Positions 43,830-53,635 of a stretch of DNA of 64,000 nucleotides are shown here, one piece after another. A model generated the notes under the pieces. The model did no database searches and was not told the DNA's origin. It was given only the letters and a program-made list of their open reading frames with translations. Origin of the DNA: Flavobacterium collinsii (GTDB lineage: Bacteria; Bacteroidota; Bacteroidia; Flavobacteriales; Flavobacteriaceae); the NCBI RefSeq assembly GCF_902804485.1, contig NZ_CADCST010000044.1:310-64309 (forward strand). The letters are read 5' to 3'. Both the position numbers and the translations under genes were made by a program. The first letter of the stretch is position 1. Every line of letters starts with the position of its first letter.

Positions 43830-46709
43830 TTATTTCAATTTCTTTTTGATTGCTACTTCATGGTAAGCTTCAATAACATCTCTTTCTTCAATGTCATTGT
43901 AACCTTTAATTTGAATACCACAATCATATCCTTTAGAAACTTCTTTAACATCATCTTTGAAACGTTTCAATGCCACAAGTTCTCCTGTATGCACGACCAC
44001 TCCTTCTCTGATAACTCTAATTTTAGAAGTTCTCATAATTTTACCATCCATCACCATACAACCAGCGATTGAACCTACTTTAGAAATTTTGAAAATCTCA
44101 CGAATTTCAGCAGTTCCTAAAATTTCTTCTTTCATCTCAGGAGCTAACATTCCTTCCATTGCATCTTTCAAGTCATCGATTGCAGCGTAGATAATAGAGT
44201 AGTAACGGATATCGATTTCTTCTTTATCAGCAAGCTGTCTCGCATTTCCTGCAGGACGAACGTTAAATCCGATAATAATCGCATCTGAAGCAGAAGCCAA
44301 CATAACGTCGGTTTCAGTAATTGCTCCAACACCTTTATGAATGATATTAATTTGAATTTCTTCTGTAGACAATTTAGAGAATGAATCTGATAATGCTTCA
44401 ACAGATCCATCAACGTCTCCTTTAAGAATCACGTTCAATTCTTTAAATTGCCCAAGAGCAATACGACGTCCAATTTCATCAAGTGTAATATGACGTTGTG
44501 TACGTACTGATTGTTCACGCATTAATTGAGAACGCTTAGAAGCAATTTGTTTCGCTTCTTTTTCGTCTTCAAAAACATTAAACTTATCACCGGCAGTTGC
44601 AGCTCCATCAAGACCTAAAACAGATACCGGAGTCGAAGGTCCCGCTTCTTTAACAATATGTCCGCGTTCGTCATGCATAGCTTTAATCTTACCATGATGC
44701 TTACCAGCCAACATATAATCTCCAACTTTTAAAGTTCCGTGTTGAACTAAAATTGTAGAAACATACCCTTTTCCTTTATCTAAGAACGCCTCAACAACAG
44801 TTCCTTGAGCCGCTTTATTAGGGTTTGATTTTAAATCTAAAATCTCAGCCTCTAATAATACTTTTTCCAATAACTCCTTTACCCCTGTTCCTACTTTTGC
44901 AGAAATATCATGAGATTGAATTTTTCCACCCCAGTCTTCAACAAGTAAATTCATGCTAGCCAAACGCTCTTTGATTTTCTCAACGTTCGCATTTGGTTTA
45001 TCAATTTTATTGATTGCAAATATAATTGGCACTCCCGCAGCTTGTGCGTGAGAAATCGCTTCTTTTGTTTGTGGCATGATATCATCATCTGCCGCAACTA
45101 CTATAATAGCAATATCGGTAACTTGAGCTCCACGTGCACGCATCGCAGTAAACGCCTCGTGACCCGGTGTATCTAAAAATGCAATTTTTTGACCATTATC
45201 TAAAGTTACTCCGTATGCTCCAATGTGCTGTGTAATACCTCCAGACTCTCCGGCAATAACATTTTCTTTACGGATATAATCCAGCAAAGATGTTTTACCG
45301 TGATCGACGTGACCCATTACAGTAACGATTGGCGCTCTAACTACCAAGTCTTCTTCTTTATCTTCAACTACCTCAATAGCTTCTTCGATATCAACCGTGA
45401 TAAACTCTACTTCATAACCAAACTCATCAGCTACAATTGTTAAAGTTTCAGCATCTAAACGTTGGTTCATGGTAACCATAATACCAAGAGACATACAAGT
45501 TCCAATTACTTTAGTAATCGGCACATCCATCATGATTGCAATTTCACCTACAGTAACAAACTCGGTAACTTTAATCGTTTTACTTCCTTCGTCAAGTGCT
45601 CTTTGCTCATCATCAGATTTCTGACGGTGCGTTTCTCTCTTATCTCTTCTGTATTTAGCCGCTTTAGATTTTCCTCCTTTACCCTGAAGTTTTTCAAGAG
45701 TTTCTCTAATTTGGTTTTTTACTTCCTCTTCAGTAGGCTCAACTTTTGCTACAATCGCAGGACGGTTTCCTTTTACAAAACCAGGTCTTGCACTTCTGTT
45801 AGCATTAAAACCTCCACCACCAGTATTTGGTGTAATTTTATTAGGATTTGGAGTTCCTGGCGCATTACCTGTTGCAGGTTTTGGTGCACCCGGAGTTCCC
45901 GGTTTAGGAGCGATTCTTTTACGCTTATTTTTATTAGCGTTATTTCCGGCTCCCGGAGCTCCTGGTTTATTAGGAGTAATCTTAGGATCTTCTTTCTTCT
46001 TTTTAGGCTTGTTAAATTGAGACAAGTCAATTGTTTGCCCGGTAAGAGTAGTTCCAGATAATTTTTGATATTGTGTTGTAATGGTTTCCTCGGCAGTCGT
46101 AGGATCAGTTGAAACAACAGGTTCCTGCGCTACTTTTGGAGCCTCTACTTTTACTTCTTTTTTCTCTGTAATAATAGGTTTTTCTACCTTTTTCTCTTCA
46201 GAAACTACCGGAGCAACTACAGGCTCTGGCTGTACGATTTCTTTTTGAACAGGTTTTTCTGGCTGAGTTGGAGTAACAACTACTTTTGGTTCTTCAGCTT
46301 TCACTGGTTCCTCAACAGGAGTAGAAACAACTGCAGGTTTCTTAGGGTTTAAATCAATTTTACCTACTTGAACAGGTCCTGTTACAACTGCTCTCGCTTT
46401 TATAACTTCCTGTTGTTTTTGGCGCTCCTCGTCTTGTCTGCGTTTGTCCTCAATTTCTTTCTCACGTTCAACACGTAATGCTTCTTTCTCTTTTCTCTTC
46501 TCTTCTCCTACCTCTTTAGAAGCTTCCTTATTCCCCTTATCGCCCGCAAATTGGCTTTGTAGGATATTAAATTCGCTGTCAGAAATTTTTGCATTTGGAT
46601 TTGCATCAATAGCAATTCCCTTATCTTTTAGATAATCAACAGCTCTTTCTAACGAAATATTTAATTCCCTTAAAACCTTGTTTATTCTTATTACTCTCTC
46701 TTCAGACAT
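43830..46709 (-). CDS. infB: Translation initiation factor IF-2
   Basis: IF-2 is the GTPase that places initiator tRNA on the ribosome. The 959 residues fit Bacteroidota IF-2. The N-terminal IF2_N domain ([17 protein letters not shown]) is followed by a long charged, Pro/Lys-rich linker at about 70-350. The G domain has G1 GHVDHGKTS near 462-470, G3 DTPGHEAF and G4 NKID. Domains II-IV close the protein, including [17 protein letters not shown]. It is third in the rimP-nusA-infB operon, 48 bp after nusA, and ends at a strong terminator. Confidence 0.98.
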   Translation of the reverse strand: MSEERVIRINKVLRELNISLERAVDYLKDKGIAIDANPNAKISDSEFNILQSQFAGDKGNKEASKEVGEEKRKEKEALRVEREKEIEDKRRQDEERQKQQEVIKARAVVTGPVQVGKIDLNPKKPAVVSTPVEEPVKAEEPKVVVTPTQPEKPVQKEIVQPEPVVAPVVSEEKKVEKPIITEKKEVKVEAPKVAQEPVVSTDPTTAEETITTQYQKLSGTTLTGQTIDLSQFNKPKKKKEDPKITPNKPGAPGAGNNANKNKRKRIAPKPGTPGAPKPATGNAPGTPNPNKITPNTGGGGFNANRSARPGFVKGNRPAIVAKVEPTEEEVKNQIRETLEKLQGKGGKSKAAKYRRDKRETHRQKSDDEQRALDEGSKTIKVTEFVTVGEIAIMMDVPITKVIGTCMSLGIMVTMNQRLDAETLTIVADEFGYEVEFITVDIEEAIEVVEDKEEDLVVRAPIVTVMGHVDHGKTSLLDYIRKENVIAGESGGITQHIGAYGVTLDNGQKIAFLDTPGHEAFTAMRARGAQVTDIAIIVVAADDDIMPQTKEAISHAQAAGVPIIFAINKIDKPNANVEKIKERLASMNLLVEDWGGKIQSHDISAKVGTGVKELLEKVLLEAEILDLKSNPNKAAQGTVVEAFLDKGKGYVSTILVQHGTLKVGDYMLAGKHHGKIKAMHDERGHIVKEAGPSTPVSVLGLDGAATAGDKFNVFEDEKEAKQIASKRSQLMREQSVRTQRHITLDEIGRRIALGQFKELNVILKGDVDGSVEALSDSFSKLSTEEIQINIIHKGVGAITETDVMLASASDAIIIGFNVRPAGNARQLADKEEIDIRYYSIIYAAIDDLKDAMEGMLAPEMKEEILGTAEIREIFKISKVGSIAGCMVMDGKIMRTSKIRVIREGVVVHTGELVALKRFKDDVKEVSKGYDCGIQIKGYNDIEERDVIEAYHEVAIKKKLK

Positions 46710-46757
46710 ATAACCTTTTTATTATTACCTTTTTCGTTGTGTTGTTAGAGCAGATAA

Positions 46758-48005
46758 CTAGCTATCAAACTCTTCTTTTAGTATTTTCATAACATCAAGA
46801 ATTGTTTCCTCTTCTAAATCTGTTCTTCTTACTAAATCTTCTACTTCTTGCTTTAAGATACTTCTAGCTGTATCTAAACCAATTTTTGCAAATTCTTCGA
46901 TAACCCAGCCTTCAATTTCATCTGAAAACTCAGTTAATTCAACGTCATCGTCTTCGCCACTAGCAACATCACCTTCTCTGATAACATCTAACTCGTAACC
47001 CGTTAACTGACCTGCTAATTTTATATTGTGACCTCCTCTACCAATTGCTTTAGAAACCTCTTCTAACTTCAAGAAAACTTCAGCTCTTTTATTTTCTTCA
47101 TCAATTTTGATAGACGAAACTTTAGCAGGACTCAAGGCTCTTGTAATAAACAATTGAATATTGTTTGTATAGTTAATTACATCAATGTTTTCGTTTCCTA
47201 ACTCACGAACGATTCCGTGAATACGAGATCCTTTCATACCCACACAAGCTCCAACCGGATCAATTCTGTCATCATAAGAATCTACCGCTACTTTTGCTTT
47301 TTCACCCGGAATACGGACTACATTTTTCACTGTAATCAAACCGTCGAATACTTCAGGAATTTCCTGCTCAAACAATTTCTCCAAAAACTTCTCAGAAGTT
47401 CTAGACATGATAATTTGAGGTTTGTTACCTTTTAATTCAACACTTTCAATGATTCCACGAACATTATCTCCTTTACGAAAAAAGTCAGATGGAATTTGTT
47501 TTTCTTTTGGAAGCACAATTTCATTTCCTTCATCATCGACCAAAATTACAACTCTTGGACGTACGTGGTGCACTTCGGCAGTATAAATATCACCGATAAT
47601 ATCTTTAAATTGCTTGTAAAGATTCGTATTATCGTGTTCGTGAATTTTAGATATTAAGTTTTGACGCAAAGCCAAAATAGCTCTTCTTCCTAAATCAATC
47701 AATTTTACCTCTTCAGAAACCTCTTCACCGATTTCAAAATCAGCTTCAATCATTCTTGCTTCAGTTAAAGTAATCTCTTCGTTTTCAAAATCCAGATCTT
47801 CATCAGCAACAATTACTCTCCTTCTCCAGATCTCCATATCTCCTTTATCAGGATTTATAATGATGTCGAAGTTATCATCAGAACCGTATTTTTTCTTCAA
47901 TGCATTTCTAAACACGTCCTCTAAAATTGCCATAAGCGTTACACGATCAATAAGTTTATTATCTTTAAACTCTGAGAATGAATCGATTAATGCTAAATTT
48001 TCCAT
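46758..48005 (-). CDS. nusA: Transcription termination/antitermination factor NusA
   Basis: NusA binds RNA polymerase and nascent RNA, stabilises pauses and aids hairpin formation at terminators. The 415 residues contain the N-terminal polymerase-binding domain (about 1-130), an S1 domain (residues 135-200), and two KH domains with VGMKGSRIHGIVREL and AIGRGGHNIKLAGQLTG. It lacks the C-terminal acidic repeats of E. coli NusA, as usual in this phylum. It starts 13 bp after rimP. A terminator-like hairpin in the operon leader may allow NusA feedback. Confidence 0.97.
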   Translation of the reverse strand: MENLALIDSFSEFKDNKLIDRVTLMAILEDVFRNALKKKYGSDDNFDIIINPDKGDMEIWRRRVIVADEDLDFENEEITLTEARMIEADFEIGEEVSEEVKLIDLGRRAILALRQNLISKIHEHDNTNLYKQFKDIIGDIYTAEVHHVRPRVVILVDDEGNEIVLPKEKQIPSDFFRKGDNVRGIIESVELKGNKPQIIMSRTSEKFLEKLFEQEIPEVFDGLITVKNVVRIPGEKAKVAVDSYDDRIDPVGACVGMKGSRIHGIVRELGNENIDVINYTNNIQLFITRALSPAKVSSIKIDEENKRAEVFLKLEEVSKAIGRGGHNIKLAGQLTGYELDVIREGDVASGEDDDVELTEFSDEIEGWVIEEFAKIGLDTARSILKQEVEDLVRRTDLEEETILDVMKILKEEFDS

Positions 48006-48018
48006 GCGAATTCTTTAA

Positions 48019-48483
48019 TTAAAATGTTACTGTAACAATTGCCTCTTTAATTTCTGTATAAGGTATTTGCTGCTCTTTTTGAACTGTTTCTTTTCCTTTT
48101 CCTACTTTTTTCGGTTCTCTTGCTTTCCAAGACAAAATTATAAAAACATCGTTAGCTTCCACCAATTCTGCCTCAATTTTTTCAGTATTTGTAGTAACAA
48201 TCAACGTTCTACCAATATTTTTGATGTATTGTCTTGTCATTTTCAAAGGTGACCCTACTCCAACAGAGGCTACTTCAAGCGAAAAATCCTGCTCTTCACG
48301 ATCCAGATTATTCTCGACCGCACGACTTACGTCGATACAATCTTGTAGCGCCACTCCATTATCACCATCTAAACCAACACTAATCTTAAAAGAGTCTGAC
48401 ACAACCAGATCAATCAAAAAGATCGATGGCTTCTCCAGAAGAGCTTCTGTAATTAATCCGTTTACTTTTTCTTTAAATGTCAT
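48019..48483 (-). CDS. rimP: Ribosome maturation factor RimP
   Basis: RimP helps assemble the 30S subunit. The ATG at 48483 gives 154 residues; an upstream in-frame extension lies inside the leader hairpin and is rejected. The N-terminal domain includes [22 protein letters not shown] and [13 protein letters not shown], close to the family's conserved VSSPGLDRPL site, and the C-terminal domain is SH3-like. First gene of rimP-nusA-infB. Confidence 0.95.
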   Translation of the reverse strand: MTFKEKVNGLITEALLEKPSIFLIDLVVSDSFKISVGLDGDNGVALQDCIDVSRAVENNLDREEQDFSLEVASVGVGSPLKMTRQYIKNIGRTLIVTTNTEKIEAELVEANDVFIILSWKAREPKKVGKGKETVQKEQQIPYTEIKEAIVTVTF

Positions 48484-48496
48484 AATTTTATAAAAA

Positions 48497-48517
48497 GAGG
48501 GGACACTTAGTCCCCTC
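48497..48517 (-). promoter_or_regulatory. Terminator-like hairpin in the rimP operon leader
   Basis: On the minus strand GAGGGGAC and GTCCCCTC form a perfect 8-bp GC-rich stem with a TAAGT loop. T5 follows directly, 14 bp before the rimP ATG. It lies between the promoter (48546-48574) and the gene, in a leader of about 57 nt. This is the form of an intrinsic terminator or attenuator. Confidence 0.75.
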
Positions 48518-48545
48518 ATTATTTAGATTTTAATAAATAACGGTG

Positions 48546-48574
48546 CAAATATAGTGTTTTTTTTATAAATCAAA
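48546..48574 (-). promoter_or_regulatory. Promoter of rimP-nusA-infB
   Basis: Minus strand: TTTG (48571-48574), a 17-bp spacer, then TATATTTG (48546-48553), both full matches to the Bacteroidota consensus. Predicted start is near 48541. Confidence 0.7.
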
Positions 48575-48656
48575 ATAAATAGATTGCCCTAAAAATATTT
48601 CTTATCTTTATAAATGCATTAAAACAACCAATTTTAACTATTCAAGCCCCAACACT

Positions 48657-49481
48657 ATGAAACGAATCCTGGTTCCGACCGATTTCTCCGAACATGCAGA
48701 AGACGCTTTAAAAGTCGCTTCTCAGATTGCAAAGAAAAACAATTCCGAAATAATCATCTTACACATGCTCGAATTACCAAGCCAAATGAACGATGCAATT
48801 TTAGGCGGCACAAGTATTCCCGAAACCATGCTTTTTATGAAAAAAGCCAACGAAATGCTTGATCAGATCTCTTCAAGACCTTATCTGGAGGGGATTCAGA
48901 TTACAGAAATCGTAAAAATAGACAAACCCATCCACGGCATTACCCAAATAGGCAAAGAATACGAAATCGATTTGATTATAATGGGATCACACGGATCATC
49001 CGGCATCGAAGAACTCTTAATTGGCTCAAATACTGAAAAAGTAGTTCGAAACTCCGAAATCCCAGTCCTTGTAATCAAAAAAAACGATACTAATTTTAGA
49101 GCTTCCGACATTGTTTTTGCTTCAGATTTCTCATCAGAAACCAAAATACCTTTTGAAAAATTCCTAAAATTCACTAAAGTTTTTGACTCAAAAATACACT
49201 TGGTAACCATTTGCACCCCCAACAGCTTTAAACCAACTCACGAAGTTCAGCAAACAATAGATACTTTTGTAACCGAATTCAACCTAACCAATTATACCGC
49301 TCAAATCTATAATGACACCAATATCGAAAAAGGAATTATTAACTTTTCCAACAGCATTAATGCCGACATCATCGGAATGTGCACACATGGAAGAACCGGT
49401 TTTGCACACTTTTTCAACGGAAGCATTAGCGAAGGATTAGTAAATCACGCGATCAGACCAGTTCTTACTTTCAAAATCTAA
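48657..49481 (+). CDS. Universal stress protein, two UspA domains
   Basis: The 274 residues hold two tandem UspA domains. Domain 1 (1-145) opens with RILVPTDFSEHAEDAL and has an ATP-binding-type loop, GSHGSSGIEELLIGSNTEKVV. Domain 2 (about 155-274) opens with IVFASDFSSETK and ends with CTHGRTGFAHFFNGSISEGLV, also near the G-2x-G-9x-G(S/T) pattern. Two-domain UspA proteins bind ATP and act in stress survival. The gene is divergent from rimP and followed by a terminator shared with a tRNA. A weak TATCTTTA box lies at 48603-48610. Confidence 0.92.
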   Translation: MKRILVPTDFSEHAEDALKVASQIAKKNNSEIIILHMLELPSQMNDAILGGTSIPETMLFMKKANEMLDQISSRPYLEGIQITEIVKIDKPIHGITQIGKEYEIDLIIMGSHGSSGIEELLIGSNTEKVVRNSEIPVLVIKKNDTNFRASDIVFASDFSSETKIPFEKFLKFTKVFDSKIHLVTICTPNSFKPTHEVQQTIDTFVTEFNLTNYTAQIYNDTNIEKGIINFSNSINADIIGMCTHGRTGFAHFFNGSISEGLVNHAIRPVLTFKI

Positions 49482-49537
49482 AAGAATCCATCTGTCAAAT
49501 TTTCAACCTGGCACTTCCAGAAAAACTAAAGCATAAA

Positions 49538-49565
49538 AAAAAGCCTCTCGAACGAGAGGCTTTTT
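49538..49565. terminator. Bidirectional terminator between uspA-like gene and tRNA-Gln
   Basis: GCCTCTCG and CGAGAGGC form an 8-bp stem with A8 on the left and T5 on the right. It serves the UspA gene on the plus strand and the tRNA on the minus strand, starting 4 bp after the tRNA 3' end. Confidence 0.9.
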
Positions 49566-49568
49566 ATG

Positions 49569-49639
49569 TTGGTCTACTAGGACTCGAACCTAGAAAGACT
49601 GCACCAAAAACAGTTGTGTTACCATTACACCATAGACCA
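49569..49639 (-). tRNA. tRNA-Gln (anticodon TTG), copy 1
   Basis: The minus strand folds as a standard cloverleaf: acceptor TGGTCTA/TAGACCA, D stem GTGT/ACAC, anticodon arm ACTGT-TTTTGGT-GCAGT and T arm CTAGG-TTCGAGT-CCTAG. Loop positions 34-36 are TTG, which reads CAA (Gln). CCA is not encoded. A T1-A72 pair is typical of tRNA-Gln. Confidence 0.95.
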
Positions 49640-49659
49640 GCAGTGCGATTAAGCGAGTG

Positions 49660-49690
49660 CAAAATTAAAACTTTTTTTAGTTTACGCAAA
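49660..49690 (-). promoter_or_regulatory. Promoter of tRNA-Gln copy 1
   Basis: Minus strand TTTG (49687-49690), a 19-bp spacer, then TAATTTTG (49660-49667), ending about 20 bp before the tRNA. Confidence 0.65.
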
Positions 49691-49920
49691 CTTTTTTCAA
49701 CAAAAAAATCAATCTTTAAAAATTAGTGCATCACACCACCCCCCTTTTTTCCGCTCTCCAGCTTTCCTTTTCACCTCAAAAACCAACACAAAACTCATGA
49801 AATCAATCTTTTATACAAAACAACAAGAAACCCAGATTTATTCTTATCCAGCCTGCTTATTTTTTTATAAACCCCAACTTCGAATCATCTTAAAACAGAC
49901 CGAAACATCAAGGCATAAAA
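49691..49920. other. Spacer between the two tRNA-Gln units
   Basis: AT-rich, no recognisable gene. A plus-strand frame from 49797 runs through the second tRNA and is not credible as protein. Confidence 0.6.
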
Positions 49921-49944
49921 AAAGCCTCTCAAATGAGAGGCTTT
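49921..49944 (-). terminator. Terminator of tRNA-Gln copy 2
   Basis: AAAGCCTCTC and GAGAGGCTTT form a 10-bp stem around AAAT, with more A residues to the left (T-run on the minus strand). It is closely similar to the hairpin at 49538-49565. Confidence 0.88.
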
Positions 49945-49947
49945 ATG

Positions 49948-50018
49948 TTGGTCTACTAGGACTCGAACCTAGAAAGACTGCACCAAAAACAGTTGTGTTA
50001 CCATTACACCATAGACCA
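49948..50018 (-). tRNA. tRNA-Gln (anticodon TTG), copy 2
   Basis: All 71 bases are identical to copy 1, 379 bp away, with the same cloverleaf and TTG anticodon. It has its own promoter and terminator, so the whole transcription unit was duplicated. Confidence 0.95.
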
Positions 50019-50039
50019 GTAAAAGCGGTTAAGCGAGTG

Positions 50040-50070
50040 CAAATTTAAAGCTTTTTTTAGTTCGCACAAG
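50040..50070 (-). promoter_or_regulatory. Promoter of tRNA-Gln copy 2
   Basis: Minus strand TAAATTTG (50040-50047) is a full -7 match. TTG (50067-50069) lies 19 bp upstream as the -33 element. The region resembles the copy 1 promoter (shared AAGCGAGTGCAAA). Confidence 0.6.
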
Positions 50071-50264
50071 TTTTTTGAAGAAAAAAAATCATTTTTTGTT
50101 GTTTTTTTTTCTTCAAAATCCATAACATTTACACAAGTATTTCACAAACAACACCTTACTTCAATCAAATACTTTTACAGATTTTTTTGTTAATGCTCGT
50201 TTCTTTAAACAAAAAAACATTTTCTTTGTACGATAGAAAAATTACAAAATTTTAACACCTAAAT

Positions 50265-53200
50265 ATGGCACAATTCAATTTCAATAAATGGAATACTATT
50301 GTTGGTTGGTTTGCATTCGCAATCGCTTTAATTACCTATACCTTAACCGTTGAACCTACTATGAGTTTTTGGGATTGCGGAGAGTATATCGCCACCGCAG
50401 CTAAACTGGAAGTAGGCCACCCACCCGGAGCTCCTTTATTTCAAATGATGGGTGCTTTTTTCGCGATGTTCGCGACAGACGCACAACATGTCGCCTTAAT
50501 GGTTAATATGATGTCGGTTTTCTCAAGTGCGTTTACAATCCTATTTCTATTTTGGTCTTCTTCTATGATTTTGAAAAAAATTGTAGGACGTTTTGCCGAA
50601 ATCGACCAAAACAATTCAATTGTTATTTTAGGAAGTTCATTTGTTGGAGCACTTGCCTATACTTTTTCTGACAGTTTCTGGTTTAATGCCGTTGAAGCCG
50701 AAGTTTACGCCATGGCCTCCTTATTAATTGCCTTGCTTTTCTGGCTTGGTCTACGTTGGGAGCAGGATATGGATCAGCCAAAGGGAAACAGATGGCTATT
50801 AATCATCTCTCTTGTTATCGGACTTTCGTTTGGAGTTCACTTTATGGCTTTATTAACCATTCCTTCCATTGGATTCCTTTATTACTTCAAACATTACGAA
50901 AAAGTTACGATCAAAAATTTCCTTATTGCCAATGTTGTGGTAATTGGTGTTTTACTTTTTATCTTCAAATTGCTTTTACCTTTAACTATGGAAGCCTTTG
51001 CAGATACTGAAGTTTTTATGGTAAATAGCTTTGGACTACCTTTTAACTCAGGAACTATTTTTGTAACACTGATTCTAATCGCTTTCTTCTATTTTGGATT
51101 AAAATTCACCAAACAAAAAGGATTGATTTTTTACAATACTGTCATTCTTTGTATTCTATTTATATTTATTGGATTCTCTACCTGGATAATGCTTCCTGTT
51201 CGCGCTAACGCCAACACTGTAATTAACGAAAATAAACCTTCTGATGCTGCTGAAGTATTAGCTTATTACAATCGTGAACAGTATGGAGTAAATCCGCTGT
51301 TTTACGGCCCTCAGTATACCGAAGTTTTTGCTGGTCTTGATGCAAAAAATCCTTATTCAGACAAAGCACCTAACTACGAAAGAGATTACAAAACCGGTAA
51401 ATACATCATTACCAATAATTACAAAAACGCTCAACAAAATTCGGACGACAATCAAAAAACGATTCTGCCTAGAATGTGGAGTACCGAAACAGGACATATT
51501 CAAAACTATATCAATTTTACAAATCCTCCTCAATTCAGAATTAACCCAAATTATGACTACGAACAGGATTTAGGAAAATACGGAATCGATGCCAGCCAGT
51601 TAAGCGAAGAGGAATACAACAAAGCTACGGCTCAATTACGTAATGAAGTTGAAAAAACAGTTTCGGAATTCAGAAAAGCCTACGCTCAAAAACAAATTGA
51701 CAACGAAGGTTATGTAAAATTCTTAAAAAGCTATGGCGATTATCTAATCATCGAGAAACCAACTGCTGTAGACAATTTTAGCTTCATGTTCGAATACCAA
51801 TTCGGATATATGTACTGGAGATATTTGATGTGGAATTTCGTTGGACGTCAGAGTGATGTTCAAGGAAAATACGATAATATTGACGGGAATTGGATTAGCG
51901 GAATCAAAGTTCTTGACTCTTTACACTTAGGTTCTCAGGACAATCTACCCTCGGATGTGGTAAACAATAAAGGAAGAAATGTTTATTATTTCCTGCCTTT
52001 TATCCTGGGACTTATTGGATTAATGTACCATGCCAATAAAGATTTAAAGAGCTTCTACGTTCTTTTAGCTTTATTTTTATTTACGGGAATTGCTTTAAAA
52101 ATATACTTAAACGAAAGGCCTTTTGAACCTCGCGAGAGAGATTATGCATTAGTCGGATCTTTTTATGTGTTTGCCATCTGGATTGGATTTGGCGTTTATT
52201 CGCTTTATGAAAGCATCCAGAAATACATTGCACCCAAAATTGCCGGCCCGGTTATTATTGCCACAAGTTTACTGGCTGCACCTATTTTAATGGCTTCTCA
52301 AAACTGGGACGACCATGATAGATCAGGAAGATATACTGCTGTTGCAATGGCAAAAGCTTATTTATACTCCTGCGATAAAGACGCTATTTTATTTACCATT
52401 GGAGACAATGACACCTTCCCACTGTGGTACGCTCAGGAAATCGAGCACATTAGAACAGACGTTAAAATCGTAAATACCAGCCTGTTCATGACCGATTGGT
52501 ATATCGACCAAATGAAAGCAAAAGCATACGAGTCTGACCCGTTGCCAATCTCTTTTACACACGATCAGTATGTGGGTGACAAATTGGATTATGTAGCGCA
52601 TATCCCAAAAATTGATACCCGCTGGAATATCAAGGACTTTATTGATTTTATTAAAAACCCGAAATCAACTGTAGGTTTACAAAACGGACAAACAATCCAT
52701 TTTTATCCTACAAACAAAATCAGAGTTCCTATAGACAAAAATGTCATTATCAAAAACAAAGTCGTTAATCCAAAATACAACGATTCTATAGTTTCTTATA
52801 TGGATATTGACATCAAAGGAAGCGCATTATACAAAAATCGTTTAATGATGTTAGACATTTTGGCTAACAACAATTGGAAAAGACCAATTTATTTTAGCGG
52901 AGGTGCTTTTGACGATGAAGATTATTTGTGGCTAAAAGATTACTTACAACTGGATGGAATGGTTTACAAATTAGTTCCTATTAAAAATGTACCTTCAAAA
53001 GATGGAGGACCAATGGATATGGGACAGATGGATACTGACAAAACTTATAATATTGTAATGAAATGGGACTGGGGTAACAGTAATGGTAACATTTATCACG
53101 ATCCTGAAACCAGAAGAAACAGCATCACGTACCGTACTAATTTATCCCGTTTGATGGATCAGCTTATTACTGAAGGCAAAATAGATAAAGCTAAAAAAGT

Positions 53201-53543
53201 GATCGAACTGGCAATGACAAAAATGCCAGTAGACAAATTTGGCTATTATTCATTAGTAGAACCTTTTGCAGGCGGATATTACAAAGTAGGAGAAACTGCT
53301 AAAGCACATGATTTGCTTAACAAACTGGTTCAAAAATACAAGGAAGAACTAAACTATTATGCGACTCTGACTCCTAATGACCAAACCGACTTAGCAATTG
53401 ACATTATTACTGACATCGAACGCTACAGAAGCTTATTACAAGTGATGAAAGAAAACAACGATCTTGCTTTCTACGAAAAACATAAGGTAACATTTAATAC
53501 CTATGTAAATGTTTTCGAACGCTTTGGAAGAGAAAAAGAATAA
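50265..53543 (+). CDS. DUF2723 membrane glycosyltransferase (GT117 family)
   Basis: The 1092 residues divide into an N-terminal membrane part of about ten or more helices (to ~residue 680) and a soluble C-terminal part. The start LTVEPTMSFWDCGEYIATAAKLEVGHPPGAPL is the DUF2723 signature, with the Asp and His-Pro-Pro-Gly typical of the GT-C fold. A later signature is NERPFEPRERDYALVGSFYVF. CAZy places such proteins in GT117; the human relative TMEM260 is a protein O-mannosyltransferase acting on Ig-like IPT domains. Bacterial substrates are not certain; transfer of a sugar to exported proteins is plausible. The C-terminal end has TPR-like helices (KVIELAMTKMP). Ends at a hairpin terminator. 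Confidence 0.88.
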   Translation: MAQFNFNKWNTIVGWFAFAIALITYTLTVEPTMSFWDCGEYIATAAKLEVGHPPGAPLFQMMGAFFAMFATDAQHVALMVNMMSVFSSAFTILFLFWSSSMILKKIVGRFAEIDQNNSIVILGSSFVGALAYTFSDSFWFNAVEAEVYAMASLLIALLFWLGLRWEQDMDQPKGNRWLLIISLVIGLSFGVHFMALLTIPSIGFLYYFKHYEKVTIKNFLIANVVVIGVLLFIFKLLLPLTMEAFADTEVFMVNSFGLPFNSGTIFVTLILIAFFYFGLKFTKQKGLIFYNTVILCILFIFIGFSTWIMLPVRANANTVINENKPSDAAEVLAYYNREQYGVNPLFYGPQYTEVFAGLDAKNPYSDKAPNYERDYKTGKYIITNNYKNAQQNSDDNQKTILPRMWSTETGHIQNYINFTNPPQFRINPNYDYEQDLGKYGIDASQLSEEEYNKATAQLRNEVEKTVSEFRKAYAQKQIDNEGYVKFLKSYGDYLIIEKPTAVDNFSFMFEYQFGYMYWRYLMWNFVGRQSDVQGKYDNIDGNWISGIKVLDSLHLGSQDNLPSDVVNNKGRNVYYFLPFILGLIGLMYHANKDLKSFYVLLALFLFTGIALKIYLNERPFEPRERDYALVGSFYVFAIWIGFGVYSLYESIQKYIAPKIAGPVIIATSLLAAPILMASQNWDDHDRSGRYTAVAMAKAYLYSCDKDAILFTIGDNDTFPLWYAQEIEHIRTDVKIVNTSLFMTDWYIDQMKAKAYESDPLPISFTHDQYVGDKLDYVAHIPKIDTRWNIKDFIDFIKNPKSTVGLQNGQTIHFYPTNKIRVPIDKNVIIKNKVVNPKYNDSIVSYMDIDIKGSALYKNRLMMLDILANNNWKRPIYFSGGAFDDEDYLWLKDYLQLDGMVYKLVPIKNVPSKDGGPMDMGQMDTDKTYNIVMKWDWGNSNGNIYHDPETRRNSITYRTNLSRLMDQLITEGKIDKAKKVIELAMTKMPVDKFGYYSLVEPFAGGYYKVGETAKAHDLLNKLVQKYKEELNYYATLTPNDQTDLAIDIITDIERYRSLLQVMKENNDLAFYEKHKVTFNTYVNVFERFGREKE

Positions 53544-53567
53544 GTTACGAAAAATATAGCAATTAAA

Positions 53568-53604
53568 AAAATGCAGCGCCTCTTGATTAGTAGCGCTGCA
53601 TTTT
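53568..53604 (+). terminator. Terminator after the GT117 gene
   Basis: AAAATGCAGCGC (53568-53579) and GCGCTGCATTTT (53593-53604) are perfect 12-bp arms with a 13-nt loop and a T-run, 25 bp past the stop. Confidence 0.85.
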
Positions 53605-53635
53605 CTAATTTTACATATCTGTAAACCACTACAAA

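Noticed and set aside
49569..50018. Integration site of a mobile element between identical tRNA genes
   Set aside because: The interval holds no integrase or other gene, and each tRNA has its own promoter and terminator, so a simple unit duplication explains it.
49797..50048. 83-codon plus-strand open frame
   Set aside because: It runs through the second tRNA-Gln and its terminator and has no protein-like composition.
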